A DNA stretch of 64,000 nucleotides from Pholiota molesta (GCA_014925825.1 JACGCK010000009.1:310001-374000); one strand, 5' to 3'. Shown: positions 45,231-57,975, counted from the stretch's first letter. Translations and numbers: made by a program. The notes: generated from the sequence alone by a model not told the origin.

Positions 45231-46026
45231 GTGGTCTGCTTCTTCTTCCTTCTTTGGCTTGCCCTTGTCGGGTGTACCATGCTGGTGCCTATTGGAGTAC
45301 TCGGAGACAGCATCGGACCAACAAACTCTTGTGAAGATGCCTTCGTACCTAATTATTCCTATGCGGCAGTCATTGCGCTTCTGGTTCACGATACACTCGT
45401 TTTCGTCGCGATTTCGTGGCGGTTAGCAGAAAACGCACATGTTAATTTAGGCTTAAAGGAAGGCATCAAGATTGCAGTGTTCGGCAAATATCTTCCTGCG
45501 TTTACAAAGAGTCTATTGAAAAATGGTCAAAAATACTACCTGTATGTCGCAATTAGTTATTTCTAATTCTGTAAATTTAATGTTCACATGCAGACTTACT
45601 ATGATATCCAGCCTCGTCGCCGTAATCATGCTTTTCAACACACATATTCCGTTCCCTATGCGATCCATGTTCGCCACGCCTAGCCTCGTCCTTACAAACA
45701 TCATGGCCTGTCGTGTCTATAGGAACACCAAGTTCGGGCCGGTCAGAGAATCAGAAATATCGACAAGCAACATGGAGGAGAATAACAAGACCGGCTTGGT
45801 CTTCGGGCCTCTATTCGCTCATAGCACCAGAGCAACAGCGGACACATCTTATCGCGTCAATACTACCAATTTGAACAGCATCCCAGTTAGCGAAGGCGCC
45901 AAAGCGCCCATCGGTTCAGGTTCGACGGGATCAAAGGGTAAAAAGCTGGTCAGGGTAATAGAGGATCAATCTTCGTCGGTGGATGAGGTTGAATCACAAA
46001 CGCAGAGGAGCAATAACATTGGATAG
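45231..46026 (+). pseudogene. Decapitated DUF6533-family membrane protein, unit 2
   Basis: This is nearly identical to 33578-34366 and also lacks the N-terminal domain. Just upstream the family motif survives as RIRTVYNRNPIEIA and then a stop, one frame away from the open part. After the intron (about 45543-45594) the frame stays open through TGLVFGPLFAHSTRATADTS to QTQRSNNIG, longer than in unit 1. The expected seven-helix fold cannot form from this part alone. Confidence 0.65.
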
Positions 46027-47114
46027 AAGATGAATCTGGTAAGTAGAGGCAACTTCATGCCGATGTGGTGGTCGCGTCACATATGTAACACTTCGCTGAT
46101 TTCGGGCCGCTGGCGCGTCTTGCCACTTGCTTGCCACTCTCCAACCCAACCAAAGCCCAACTCCAGTCTCCAGCCTCTCTTTGTCCATTGGCACCTCGAC
46201 GCCAAATTACAATCCCATTATTATTTCACTCCAGCTCCAGGACCTACATTTCGCTATTTTTGCATCCCTCGGCCGCGTCATCGCCCTAGATTTTCATTCC
46301 AATCCGCAGACTTGCGCGCGCAAGCCACCTACTCGACCACTTCTCAACGACTCCCAACAATTGCCACTCCTCACAATGCCCCGTATGTACTCTCTCCATC
46401 GCGCATTCTTCCATTACTTATTGCCATCGTTATCCCTCAGGTGCCTCTACCGACGTCGAACCTCATTTCACTTCCCCGCATTAGTGCACCAGCCACACCA
46501 GCACCCAAACTCCTATTCCTGCTCATACTCAGGCGTATAGCAGCTTATAGAGCAGCAATATTCTTTGAAATCGACCTCCTATAGCTAGCGTGTCTGCTCG
46601 TGATGCTCTGATGCGCCCCAGCTTATACCAACCCAGCTCAGTCTGGGGCCCCTCCTGTCATCGTTCCCCTGTTTTCATCTACCGACCTCCATTATGTGTA
46701 GTCCAGTGCAGGACGACTGGGTGATGTAATAAGTACGTATCTCTCCTCCGCTTTTAACGTTCATTGTATTCATTGTCTCCAAGTGTAAATGCCGCTCTGG
46801 AAGTTGAATCTCGGAAACTATATGGAAGATGACTCCAGACGTTCTCTGCGATCCGATTCAACGTCCGTAGACTCTCATGTATTCCAAATAAACCTATGTA
46901 CGTATTCAGGCTAAATAAGATGTCATGTTAATTATGGAAACAACACATGCCCCGATACTACTTTAGATTCTTGGTCCTGCCAGCACTAATCAAGAATGCC
47001 GGTGCGAAATCGGATAAAGCAGGCGATCGAAGAAAGTCGACAGGTCTCTCTTGGTCACTAGCATCGAATCTGTTTTCTGAGCTTGAACGCCTCAATCTCG
47101 AAACTAATTGCACA
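46027..47114. other. Upstream region of HET-A2
   Basis: This is a near-identical counterpart of 34367-35436. The start-like site reads ATGCCCCGTATGT here, one C more than in unit 1. The short terminal frame that precedes TGA near 46820 is shifted relative to the B type. No independent gene is supported. Confidence 0.4.
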
Positions 47115-49336
47115 ATGCCGTCGTCTGGTATGTGGTTCTACATCGATATCGCTTTATGATCATGTTGTGACGGCGATACATTCGTAGATTTTGCTAGAGA
47201 CCAAGCTCAAAAATTGCTTCGGACGCTGTGTAACTGCTTACTACCCGTTATCCAAGGAATCAGTGGGCAGACAATCGGTATGTGGCCCTTTTAGTTTCTG
47301 CTTCAATCGGGGTGACTGAAAAAAATCGTACCTCGTTATCGTAGACGCGAAGGAAATTCAGTTCGGGATCGAAGCGGATGAGTTTGCTACCGAGCTAGAG
47401 AAACTCATCTCCAGCATGATAACTCGCTCTCAACCACGTAGCCAGGATATCGCGATCGAAGCATCATTCGAGAAATTAGAAAAATTGGAGGAAGGCCGGG
47501 TGGATAACTTCGAAGGTCCGCGTCTAATAATATGAAACAATTTGCTATCAACTGATACATAAGTGTTTGTAGGGTCATCATCCAGGCTATCAGAGGAGTC
47601 TTCAGAGGTAGCTACTCCAGACGACAATTCGGCAGTCTGCTCGGTTTCAAGTGAGGGAGTGAACCCCGACCAAATTTCTACGAAAAGCAGCGCGATCGAA
47701 TGGGCAGTACTCCGGCCAATGCCTCTGAGCTCAGATGATGTGGGTGAGTAAAATCTTCAGTTAGTCATATTTAGAAAAATACTCAACAGTCCCTCCAGAT
47801 CTGCTAAGTCACCTTCAAAATTTACGAAGATATGTCACCCAAACCCTGCCAATTCGTGTCTTGCTCTTCAAACCACGGAATGGGAAGCTAAAAATTTCCC
47901 TCATCGAAAGGGCCGAAGTCTATAGCTACTTTTCCTCGAAAATCCAAGCCGCTTACTATAACAACCGGAAGTCTTTACCGTCCGACTGGATTCCGCGATG
48001 TGTTAAATATGCTATCTTATCGCACACGTGGAGTACGACACCAGGAGAATTGACCTATGGCGACTGGCACAACGGTTCACTCAATGACATACACCCGAAA
48101 TATCAAAAGCTTGTCAATTTTTGCAGAGCGGCATGGAAGGACCACAGAATCATGCTAGGCTGGATTGACACCGTCTGCATCAACAAGGAGAGCAGTGCCG
48201 AGCTTGATGAATCTATCCGATCCATGTATAAATGGTACTCCTCTGCCGACGTCTGTATCACCTATCTTGCGGCAACTGACACGGTCTCAAATATGCATCG
48301 CGACCCTTGGTTCACTCGCGGATGGACTTTGCAGGAGCTAGTCGCGCCCAGATTTATCAAATTCTATAACATGGACTGGAATAAACTTTCTGATGCAGCC
48401 AACGATAAGAACAATCCCATAATCCAGGAACAAATTGAACTTGCAACAACAATCACAAGCGATGAGCTCGGGTTTTTCTGGCCCCCGCCCATCTCACGCC
48501 GAATGCAACTAGCAGCCAAACGCCAAGTTACACGTGAAGAAGACATTGCCTATTGCCTCATGGGCATTTTCGGCGTCAGTATCTCGACTGCATACGGCGA
48601 GGGTGGTGATCGCGCCTTCTTCCGTCTTGTGGAGGAGATATTCCGCTCTACAAAAGATGTCTCCGACATCTTCAATTGGGCCGGTAACCATAAGCATAAT
48701 CTCAGCCAGCAACCTACTTCGCTTTTTCCTTCCCATCCATCTGACTACCTTAATTGCCAGGAGTTTCGTCCGTGGCGTCCGATAGAGCCACTCACATTTA
48801 CGCACCTGGGATTGCGTACCCCCATCCTCTTGATGTGTGCAGTACCCATTCAGGGAACAATCTCACACAACATGCACCGGCCGATTGGAGATTACCATGC
48901 GACTGTTTCCATTGCTCCATTTGAAGATTATGACGGACTCAAGGTACCCAACAGTTACCACTTATTGGACAAGAGATTTGATGGGCCCGAGGGTAAACAC
49001 GTCAAACTTCACCTGCATTGGCGCGGAAGCCGCGAAGAAAAGACATCAACGTCAATCCTAACCTTCGGAATCTTGAATGTAGAAGAACAGGGAACCAGCA
49101 TTCATATCCCAAAAGCTTGTCTGGCAGTATTGCTCCAATCAACAGTGAAACTCACGCATGGATGGGAGCAGTCTACCTTTCCCCCTGGCTACAGTAGGAT
49201 ATACACAGAGAAGCCAATTGTTTTCCCCCTTCAGAAAACCAGAAACAACTCCGACGATAACAACAAGGATTATTACGCACTCGAAAGAGCCGAGCTGGCC
49301 AAGCATGGGTTGAAATTGGACATTTTGTATTTGTAG
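47115..49336 (+). CDS. HET-domain protein A2
   Basis: This is the second copy of HET-A, 663 codons long. It has the same five exons as A1 and one extra codon (Gly in SSEGVNPD). Sequence is almost identical to A1 apart from scattered changes such as MHRDPWFTRG instead of MHADPWFTRG and IIQEQIELAT instead of IIQEEIELAT. All HET motifs (YAILSHTW, WIDTVCIN, RGWTLQEL, GIFGVSISTAYGEGGDRAFF) are present and the frame is open. It is likely functional, and expression from both copies would be hard to tell apart by short reads. Confidence 0.9.
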
Positions 49337-52300
49337 ACTCAATAGCGATGCAGTGATTTTGAATGTCCGAGCGCTTTGTGCAAATTGCGTGCAGACTTCC
49401 GCATCCACGTTTAGGGGTCGCCCCATATCGCGAGCCTCAGGCTTACAAGTAACATGAATAGTGATCCAATACGGTCCGCGAAGTAGAGTCCTTGTCTCCC
49501 TTACCACCAGCTACAACTACGCCCCGTCGAGGATCACACAACATAAGAGTGCCCACTGTTGTGGCACCACATCGAGTATTTATTTGCATATGGATTAAAT
49601 CTAGGGCAGAAAATGCCCACAACCCATTGCCGGAAGACGATACTCTACAGTATACTGTATGGGATGGCAAGTCGCGAGGTGAATCCGCATGTACGTACCT
49701 CTCTTTTGTTAGTGATCTCTGTTGCACATATTCGTTGTTTATTGGTGCGTAGGTGGCTTGAAAGCCCGCAGTGACGACAGCAACGCCGTCGACTCCCGAG
49801 AACGAGGGTAATTCACCACCCCTGCCTCGCCACATCTAAACAGCTTGGGGCCGTCATCTTATGTTGCTCCTTAAATCTGGGGCTTGAGAATGGTTCGATG
49901 AGTGAGATTTTATAAAGTGCCGATAACAAGGGCGTATACCTGAACACTTGGTCTGTCTAGAATTAGTTTGAGATCCTGAGAATAAGTGGAACTGGAGGAC
50001 GAGCCATTAGTGATGAAATCGTGGCTGGATTGAAGTCCCGCCGCCACGCAAGTCTTCATTTGTGCATCATCGGTATACGAATGCCATTATCGAGGGCAGG
50101 GCGGGCAGCGTCTGCTGCGTCTGGGTCTGCAAAACGAATAGGGTGACAGGAAATATTGAGTTTGAACTTCCCGTCGTCAGCACAATTTGCAGCTCACCTC
50201 CAAGGCGCTGAGAGAGCCGCTCGGCGCCGGGGGTCCCGTCGAATTGGACTTGGGACTACATGCAAGGGCAGAAAGACGGGAGGCCTTGAAATTTGAAGAA
50301 GAGGCGTCGTGTAAGGGAAGTAGTATGCTTGTAAAATCGTCCGATGGCGTTAGAGCCTACAGAGGCGTGCTGGAGATGGGGAATACGAGGATTTACATGT
50401 CGAACAGTGCAGTGGGTATTATGGGCATGGACAGGATGGTTGGTGCTGCTTGGCTGTTGCTAGAGCTAGCGGTCGCTTGGGCACAGGGGCTATTGCGGGG
50501 ACGAAAGGCGCTCAACGACGTGAGGAGATACTTATAGTCAAACTTACATAGTATTGGCGGAGATGGTGTTCCCTGGTGTTCGTCACGTCACTGTAACACT
50601 CCGGGCCGCAGGCACGTCTTGCAGGCTCTCTCCAGCCCAGCCAGAGCCTGGTCAGAGGGCGCCTCAACGCCAAAGGTCGATATTCCAATCCCTCCGCTAT
50701 TCGCACCCATTTTCATTCCAATCTGCAGACTTGCGCCTGTTTCCTGCCCACCTACTCACCCACTTTTCATCGTCTCTCAAGATCTCAACGTTCAACGTTC
50801 AACCACCATTAAGTTCAATGGCCACTCCTCACAAGGTCCCGCGTGTACTCTCTTGGTACTCTCTCCGTCGTGCATCTTCCATTACTTATTGCCATCCATT
50901 AGGTGCCTCTACCGACGTCAATCTTCGTTTCACTTCGCCTGACGACCCCGCTTTAATGCACCAACCACATCAGCGCCCGAACTTCTATCCTGCTCAATCC
51001 TTAGGCCTTAGGTCTCTAGCAGCTGATAGCTGCGATATTGGTCGACCTCGACCTCCTGTATCCAAGCGCCAGCGTGTCTGCCCATGATGCTCTGATGCCC
51101 CCCGGCCCTTATAGCCAACCCAGCTCAATCTGCCACCCTCGTGTCATCATTCCTCTTTTTTTCCCCCTCTACCTCGCGCGGATCGGTTGGCCGACATTCG
51201 TTATTTGTAGCCCAGAGCAGGACGATCGTGAGCTGTCAGCTGATCTGCAGGAGGAACCAGAGAGGCTGGGTGATGCAATACGTACGTATCTCTCCTTCGT
51301 TTTCAATTCTCGTTGTATTCATCGTCTACAGGTGTAAATGCAGCACTGGAATTTGAAGCTCGCAAATTCTATGGACGATGACAGTAGTAGGAGGACATTA
51401 TATACGAAGGCGAAGCAATGCCAATGCAAGCACGCGGCGACGGATGTGCCTTAACAGGAGCAGCTACCGACGTGGGCTTGCCAACACGGCGCCATCTATG
51501 TGCATGGATCAGCGCGTCAAGCCCCCTGTTTTCGGCCATCGCAGCCCTGGCACGCACTTCCCACCTGTGCATCTATCGCATTACGCGCACATGCCCACCA
51601 TTCAACATGAAGTCCAGCCGAGAATTTGACATGCGCTTGCGATAGATCACCCTCGTTTCCCTGCGCCACGTACTCCCGACATACTCTGCTACCGGCATAC
51701 TCTGGATATACCGGTTTACCGCTTGCTCGTCCTTGGTCTTGGTTCATCCGCCGCCGTTTCCTCTGTCGCGTGACTCCTGCCCAGCAACCATTGTCCTCGA
51801 ACTTGGCCCTGCCGACCTCGTCATCATCTCCGACATCCTTATCGCGCTCGTTTGCCGCGTGTCGAGACCGATGCACCGCCGATCTGCTGTGCGCTCAGAG
51901 TCGCGGGATCATGCGGGCGACTGGTGAACAGTGCTCAGCACGGGCGTGCTGATGTTGGGCGGTCGGGACAGTCGGACGTATATGAGAATAAGGGCGGGGG
52001 AGAAAATCTGTGCGATTGCTCAGGTCCTCAATATGTATATGGGCTGCGACGCGAGTCGACGCCGAATCGCTAACGCGCCAAAGGCTACCTTATTTGTTTA
52101 TGGGCGCTTATTTATCGCGAAAGTGTTTCTGGCGCTTGCAACTGCAGATATTCTCTGCGATCCCGACAAATGTCGTTGATTCGCATGGATTCCAAATAAA
52201 CCTATGCATAAAGGCTAAATACGATGTCAGGTTAGTTTTGGAAACAACACATGCCCAATATGAATTTAGATCCTTGATCGTGCCAGTACTATATCAAGAA

Positions 52301-52419
52301 TGGCGGTGCGAAATCGATAATGCAGGCGACCGAAGAAAGTCGACGGCGCTCTCTCTTGATCACTCCTATCGAACTCGTTTGCCGAGCTTGGACGGTTGAA
52401 TCTTGAACGCAGTTACACG
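49337..52419. other. Spacer and leader before HET-B2
   Basis: The region corresponds to 37656-40867 of unit 1, including the ~785-bp insert (about 51380-52150). The leader start site has changed to AAGGTCCCGCGTG, so the upstream ATG seen in B1 is lost here. Minus-strand protein-like pieces are again present (GTLMLCDPRRGVVVAGG). No complete gene is supported. Confidence 0.4.
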
Positions 52420-54676
52420 ATGCAGTCGTCTGGTATGTTCCTGCATCGGTATCGCTCTACAATCATGCTGTGACATAGCGATACAGTTGTAGATGTTAAA
52501 GACCAAGCTCACACGTTGCTTCGGACACTGTGCAACTGCTTGCTGCCCATCATCCAAGGAACCGTCGGGCAGACAATCAGTATGTGGCCTTCTAGTTTCC
52601 GCTTCAATCGGGGTAATTGAAGAAACTCGTATCTCGTTCTCGTAGACGCGAAGGAAATTCATTTCGGGATCGAAGCGGACGAGTTTGCTACCGAGCTAGA
52701 GCAATTCATCTCCAGCATGATAACTCGCTCTCAATTACGTAGCCAGGATATCGCGATCCAAGCATCATTCGAGAAATTGGAGAAATTGGAGGAAGTCCGG
52801 GTGGATAACTTCGAAGGTCCGCACTTAATAATATGAAACAATTTGCTATCAACTGATACATAAATGTTTGTAGGGTCAACATCCAGCCTATCAGAGGAGT
52901 CTTCAGAGGTAGCTACTCCAGACGACAATTCGGCAGTCTGCTCGGTTTCAAGTGAGGGAGTGAACCCCGACCAAATTTCTACGAACAGCAGTGCGATCGA
53001 ATGGGCAGTACCTCAGCCAATGCCTCTGAGCTCGGATGACGTGGGTGAGCAAAATCTTCAGTCAGTCATATCTAGCAAAATACTCAACAATCCCTGCAGA
53101 TTTGCAAAGTCGCCTGCAAAACTTACGAAGATATATCGTCCAAACCCTGCCAATTCGTCTCTTGCACTTTGAACCACACAACGGGAAACTAAAAATTTCT
53201 CTCGTCGAAAGGGCTGAAGTCTATAGCTACTTCGCCCCGAAAGTCCAAGCCAATTATAACAGGTCTAGGCTTGGTCGGCTGGAACCAGATGACTGGAATG
53301 CCATTGTTCGATATGCTATCTTATCGCACAAGTGGAATCACACATCCGGAGAACTGGTCTATGGCGATTGTCGGAACGGCTCAATCAACGACACACACCC
53401 ATATTCTCAAAAGACTGTCAACTTTTGCAGAGCGGCATGGGAGGACCACGGACTCACATTGGGCTGGATCGACACCGTCTGCATCAACAAGATAAACATT
53501 GCCGAGCACGACGAATCTATCCGATCCATGTATAAGTGGTACTCCTCTGCCGAAGTCTGTATCATCCATCTTGCGGAAACCGACACGGTCTCAAATATGC
53601 ATCGCGACCCTTGGTTCACTCGCGGATGGACTTTGCAGGAGCTAGTCGCGCCCGAAGTCGTCAAATTCTATAACATGGACTGGAATTTACTTTCTGACGC
53701 AACCAACGATAAGAAAAATGTCATAATTCAGAAAGAAATCGAACTAGCGACTACAATTACAAGCAACGAGTTGGATACTTTTATAACACAGCCTCATGAT
53801 TTCATGAATTCCGACCGTGGTGACCTGAACATTCGCGGAAAGACTATGTCCATCTCACGCCGAATGGAACTAGCAGCCACACGCGTAGTTACACGTGAAG
53901 AAGACTTTGCCTATTGCTTCATGGGCATTTTCGGCGTCAGTATCTCAATTGCATACGGCGAGGGTTTTGATCGTGCCTTCTTCCGCCTTGTGGAGGAGAT
54001 ATTCCGCTCTACAGAAGATGTCTCCGACCTCTTCAATTGGGCCGGTAATCATGAGAATCTCAGCCAGCAACCTACTTCGCTTTTTCCTTCCGGTCCAGGC
54101 GACTACCGCAATCGCCAGGAGTTTCGTCCGTGGCGTCCGATAGAGCCACTTACATTTACGCACTTGGGACTGCGTATTCCCGTCCTCCTGATGTGTGCAG
54201 TACCAATTTGCGAATCAGTCTCAGAGAACCAGCCAATTGGAGATTACCATGCTACTGTTTCCATCGCTCCATTCCTAGATTGTGATGGATTCGAGGTTGG
54301 CGAGAGTTATCACTTACTGGACAAGAGATTTGATGGGCCCGAGGGTAAACACGTCGGGCGTGGCGTCCTTCTGGTGAATTTCGAAGACGAAAAAGCATCA
54401 ACCCTAACTTTTGGGATTTTGAATGTAGAAGAACGGGGAACCAGCATTCATGTCCCGAAAGCTTGTCTGGCAGTATTGCTCCAATCAATGGTGAATCTCA
54501 CGCATGAAAGGGAGCAGCCTTTGTCTGCTGGCTACAGCAGGATATACACAAAGATGCCAATTGTTTTCCCCCTCCAGAAAAGCAGAAATAACGACGATAA
54601 CAACAAGGATTATTACGCACTCGAAAGAGCCGAGCTGGCTGAGCATGGGATGAAATTGGATGTTCTGTATTTGTAG
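52420..54676 (+). CDS. HET-domain protein B2
   Basis: This is the second B-type HET gene, with the same exon plan and an MQSS start. The HET domain is as in B1 (YAILSHKW, LGWIDTVCINKINIAEHDES, WFTRGWTLQELVAP). In the middle it differs from B1 and both A types: NELDTFITQPHDFMNSDRGD, ISRRMELAATRVVTREEDFA, YCFMGIFGVSISIAYGEGFD and STEDVSDLFNWAGNHENLS. The C-terminus matches B1. B2 therefore probably preserves the original B-type middle. The frame is open to LDVLYL. Confidence 0.9.
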
Positions 54677-55391
54677 ACTGAATAGCGATACTGCCGATAC
54701 AGTGCCAGTGATTTTGGATGTCCAACGATCTATGCAAACATAGAGTACTCTCGAGTGAGGATTAGACACTGAGGTAACCGGTAACCGCAGAGCGCTTTGT
54801 GCAAATTGGGTGCAGATTTCCGTATGCACATTTTTGGGCCCATGACCATGCTAGAGTCTGTGGAAATGATAGCAGTTTTATGCAGGTTGCGGAGTCGATA
54901 CATACAAATTATGATACAATATTACCAGATATAGTATAATACGGCGTTGAATCGTGCTATGCCTGAGATTGACAAGGATTGACATGGGCATGGTATATGA
55001 AAGGGTCCGTTGAAGGTAAGTATACTGAGATACACCTTAGTAGGTACACAATCAGTTCTGGTGGTGAACGTGGCAGTTGCGGGTTATTTTTTCATTTCTA
55101 CCCTAGTCCATGTCATCCATTGGAGGCGCTGATGTTCCAGATATCAATGCTGTAGCTTCATCGCACCTTCAGGCAGACCTCAGGTGATCTGTAGACATCT
55201 GGCTGCGCACGTTCATTATGCTCGACTTCTTCAGACACAGCCGAGCCAAAGTCGCTGAGACGGGCTCCCCAATACCTTTCGGCGAGTCGAATCACCGGGA
55301 GATGTAAACAGTATAACCATCAACTTCTTTACGGGGTGATGGGTGCTCTTGTTCAACTTAAATGAATACAGTGACAATTGGCTGGTCATCT
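54677..55391. other. Spacer between HET-B2 and the third HAUS6 fragment
   Basis: This is the counterpart of 43071-43765 with small indels. No gene was recognised. Confidence 0.4.
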
Positions 55392-56410
55392 GCGAGCCCA
55401 TTAAAATGGATGCAGATTTTGTCCAGGCATGACGATTCGTTTGATATCGCGCCAGGGAAGTTGAATATATGGCTGGTTGAGAACGCAGAAGCATCTAATA
55501 TCACTGTCAGCAGGTGTGCACTGCGACGGTTCACGTTAACCTACATACGCTCATCGTATCCGGACTTAGAGCATGAGCTTCGCATCAAGGCATGTGTTGA
55601 TAGGACAACATGAGTCGCTCGAATCTGTTGCGAATGATGAGTCTCCATCGTGTCGGTTAATTGAATGGTCGACCTACTTGTCCCCGAGCACTCTTCCAGA
55701 AGGACTTTCTTACAATAACATCCTTCCACCACCATGCCTGTTCCGAATTATCTTTGACCTCGTTTGAAGGTTTCGATTTAGCGCTCGTTCCAGAAGAAGC
55801 AGACGACCGCGAAGATGAGGGATAGATGCATTGATGTCGGAGATTCTCGAGGTATTTGGTGAGAGTAGTCCGGAAAGCGAGGATTCGGCAGGTTGGTTGC
55901 ATGGATATGTCGGTAGAATCTATCTGTTCGAGTCAGTATCACTGCTGGAGGTGATCATTGTGCCATGCGAAAACAGCCCAGAAACAGTATATTTTGAACC
56001 TGTTCCGTAGGCTGTTCCAAGAAGAAAAAAACTTCGGGAACAGCCTTGGAACCTGTTCAAAATACGTTGTTTTTAAAGAAAACAGCCATTTTGCAGTGTA
56101 TCACTGTATGCTATTCGTGGGGGCGGGCGTTTCTAAGCGTCAGCCACCGATCGTGTCGTCGAAGCACCTGCCCATCCCTTGCATGCAAAATGCTTACATT
56201 CTTGATGCTCTTCCCTTCAAGTTTTCCGACCAGATAATAGGTAACCTCTTCCATTGTTCTGGCGCGTTCGCGCAGTCCTCTTGTGCGTGGATTGAAAATG
56301 TTGTGGTCATATTCAGGACGATTCGAACATGGATATTCCAGGAGATGAAGGTGCACAAGCAATAGAAGACAGTTCGGAAGATAAACTGTAGTTGCAGTAG
56401 ATGAGGACAT
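55392..56410 (-). pseudogene. HAUS6 5'-half fragment, unit 3 (decaying)
   Basis: The same fragment as at 43766-44685, but with at least six small deletions in its second and third exons compared with the other copies. Examples are CAGCAGGTGTGCACTG for CAGCAGGTTGTGCACTG, CTTGTCCCCGAG for CTTGTCCCCCGAG, AGAAGGACTT for AGAAGGGACTT and GCGAGGATTC for GCGAGGGATTC. Exon 1 (MSSSTATTVYLPNCLLLLVH) remains open. The frame is lost in exon 2, so this copy cannot make the N-terminal domain. Confidence 0.75.
55988..56086. mobile_element. Palindromic MITE-like insert in HAUS6 intron 1 (unit 3 copy)
   Basis: TATTTTGAACCTGTTCC and AGGCTGTTCCAAG at the left are mirrored by GGGAACAGCCTTGG and AACCTGTTCAAAATA at the right, so the ~95-bp insert can fold into a hairpin. 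The empty site is visible in unit 2. The insert is bordered by AAACAG on both sides (GAAACAG, GAAAACAG), possibly a target duplication. The family is not identified. Confidence 0.6.
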
Positions 56411-56682
56411 CGTCTACGGCGTTTTGAGAGGCAACGAAGTTAGTTGGAAGAAATTGAGCATGAAGTTGGCATGAAGTTCGCGACGGGAGGAATCGTGGAG
56501 ATTGAATTATCGAACTCCGATTTGCCGCTGATATCGCCTTTGAGCACAGCTCCTCACAGCCTCCCAACTACACCTAATGCCGATACGCGTTCCCTACGAC
56601 TTTAAGGACAACTTCCAGTCGCTGCATACTACTAACCTTACTGTCTACATACCCTATCCCTAAACTCAGACAATCATCAGTA

Positions 56683-57810
56683 ATGCCAGACTACGTTCGG
56701 GACATTGATTCCAAACGAGTCTTTAAATGCCCTTCCAGCAAGGTTGCTTCGGCAAGAAACATCCTGTCGCAATGCACCTATCCAGAATGTGCAAAATGGG
56801 AGAAAACTGGAGGTGATAAATTTCCCGTTTGCGCATCGTGCAAGCATAGTCGATACTGTGTGAGTACAACCTTTCTGGCGCGCTATTCAGATCCGCTTAT
56901 TTCCTGAAGATTCGGGCACACCAAGTTCAAGATTGGGCGCGCCATAAAAATGAATGCACAGGGTTCCAAGTCACAGACGGAATTCTGAATATCCAAGCAA
57001 CATCTAACAAACTCACAAAGGATCAGATCATCGCCAATCTTCTGGAGGACTTCATCCAATTACACGAATCCACCTTCTACAAAATCTTCAATTACGCCTA
57101 TCATGCCCGACTCACCGGTACGGGAGTCGATATGAGCCGCATATATGCCCGGGCGAACCTGAGATATCACACCGACTGCGAACAAAACCCTGGCCGGGCA
57201 TTTCATTTTCGCAACCTTGAAATCACAGAGTTTAACCCACAGGAACTACCGCGGAGCGTATTAAAATACAGAGACGACTTCAAAGCAAATCGTCAAAACG
57301 ACCCCTCTTTTATTAACTGTATAAGATGCGTCTGTGAGTACCTCGTTCCACGTTCTTCGCGCTTATGTTTATGATAGTTCTGTCTAGATAGAATTGATGT
57401 TCTGGGAGCGCAACAGTCGGCCTGGTGCCCAATCTACAAAGAGACCATCCCAGAAAGGATAACTCACGACTGGTACCGCAATATTCTTAAGTGCCTTGAG
57501 GGCGGGATCGTTCTGCGCAAGATCAAGTCGCGGAAACAAAAGAAGATGATTTGGGCGCCAGGAGTCATGGTCCGGTATGGCTCAAGGTGGATATGGAGAG
57601 AGCGGACGGAGGAGCAGATTCGTGCTGCTGGAGTACAAATACCAGCGGTAGGTTTTCTTTAGATGAATCAACTCCGCATATTCAAGTTGACATGATATGC
57701 AGATCGAAACCTGGGCGAGGAAAAAGAAAACAGGAATCGTTTATCTCGATGGTCCAGGGAAGATTCCGTGGGTTGCTCCGAAAGAATATTCTTGGGAAGA
57801 CGAAATGTAG
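56683..57810 (+). CDS. MYND-type zinc-finger protein
   Basis: Exon 1 (MPDYVRDIDSKRVFKCPSSK) begins the zinc finger: CTYPECAKWEKTGGDKFPVC, ASCKHSRYC, then after an intron (about 56861-56908) HQVQDWARHKNEC. The Cys/His spacing fits MYND (PF01753), a protein-interaction finger. Later exons read LTKDQIIANLLEDFIQLHES, YARANLRYHTDCEQNPGRAF and, after introns at about 57333-57388 and 57653-57702, ITHDWYRNILKCLEGGIVLR. The C-terminus is IPWVAPKEYSWEDEM. No catalytic domain was found, so this is probably one of the many mushroom MYND proteins of unknown role. It is the intact source of the fragment at 44951. Confidence 0.8.
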
Positions 57811-57975
57811 CTTTGTGTTTATCCACGATCGATTCCTCTGGAGATGTCATATACCCAATGTTGTATCAATAGTGTACTTACAGGCGATGGAATACTATGT
57901 AGCATATGTAGAAGTAGACAGTTCGAGAGCATGGATCTCCTGTTTTATCCCAATATTTGTTTTTCTTTATATTAG

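Larger units (their letters stand above)
43766..55391. repeat. Large segmental repeat, unit 2 (~11.6 kb)
   Basis: This is the second full copy of the block: HAUS6 5' fragment, MYND start fragment, DUF6533 fragment, HET-A2, spacer, HET-B2. It differs from unit 1 by scattered substitutions, by the retained MYND fragment, and by loss of the palindromic insert in the HAUS6 intron. Confidence 0.9.
55392..56680. repeat. Large segmental repeat, partial unit 3
   Basis: The third copy contains only the HAUS6 fragment and the HAUS6-MYND intergenic sequence, and then runs straight into the complete MYND gene. This end therefore shows the original arrangement on the MYND side, while 32 kb shows it on the HAUS6 side. 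Confidence 0.85.
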
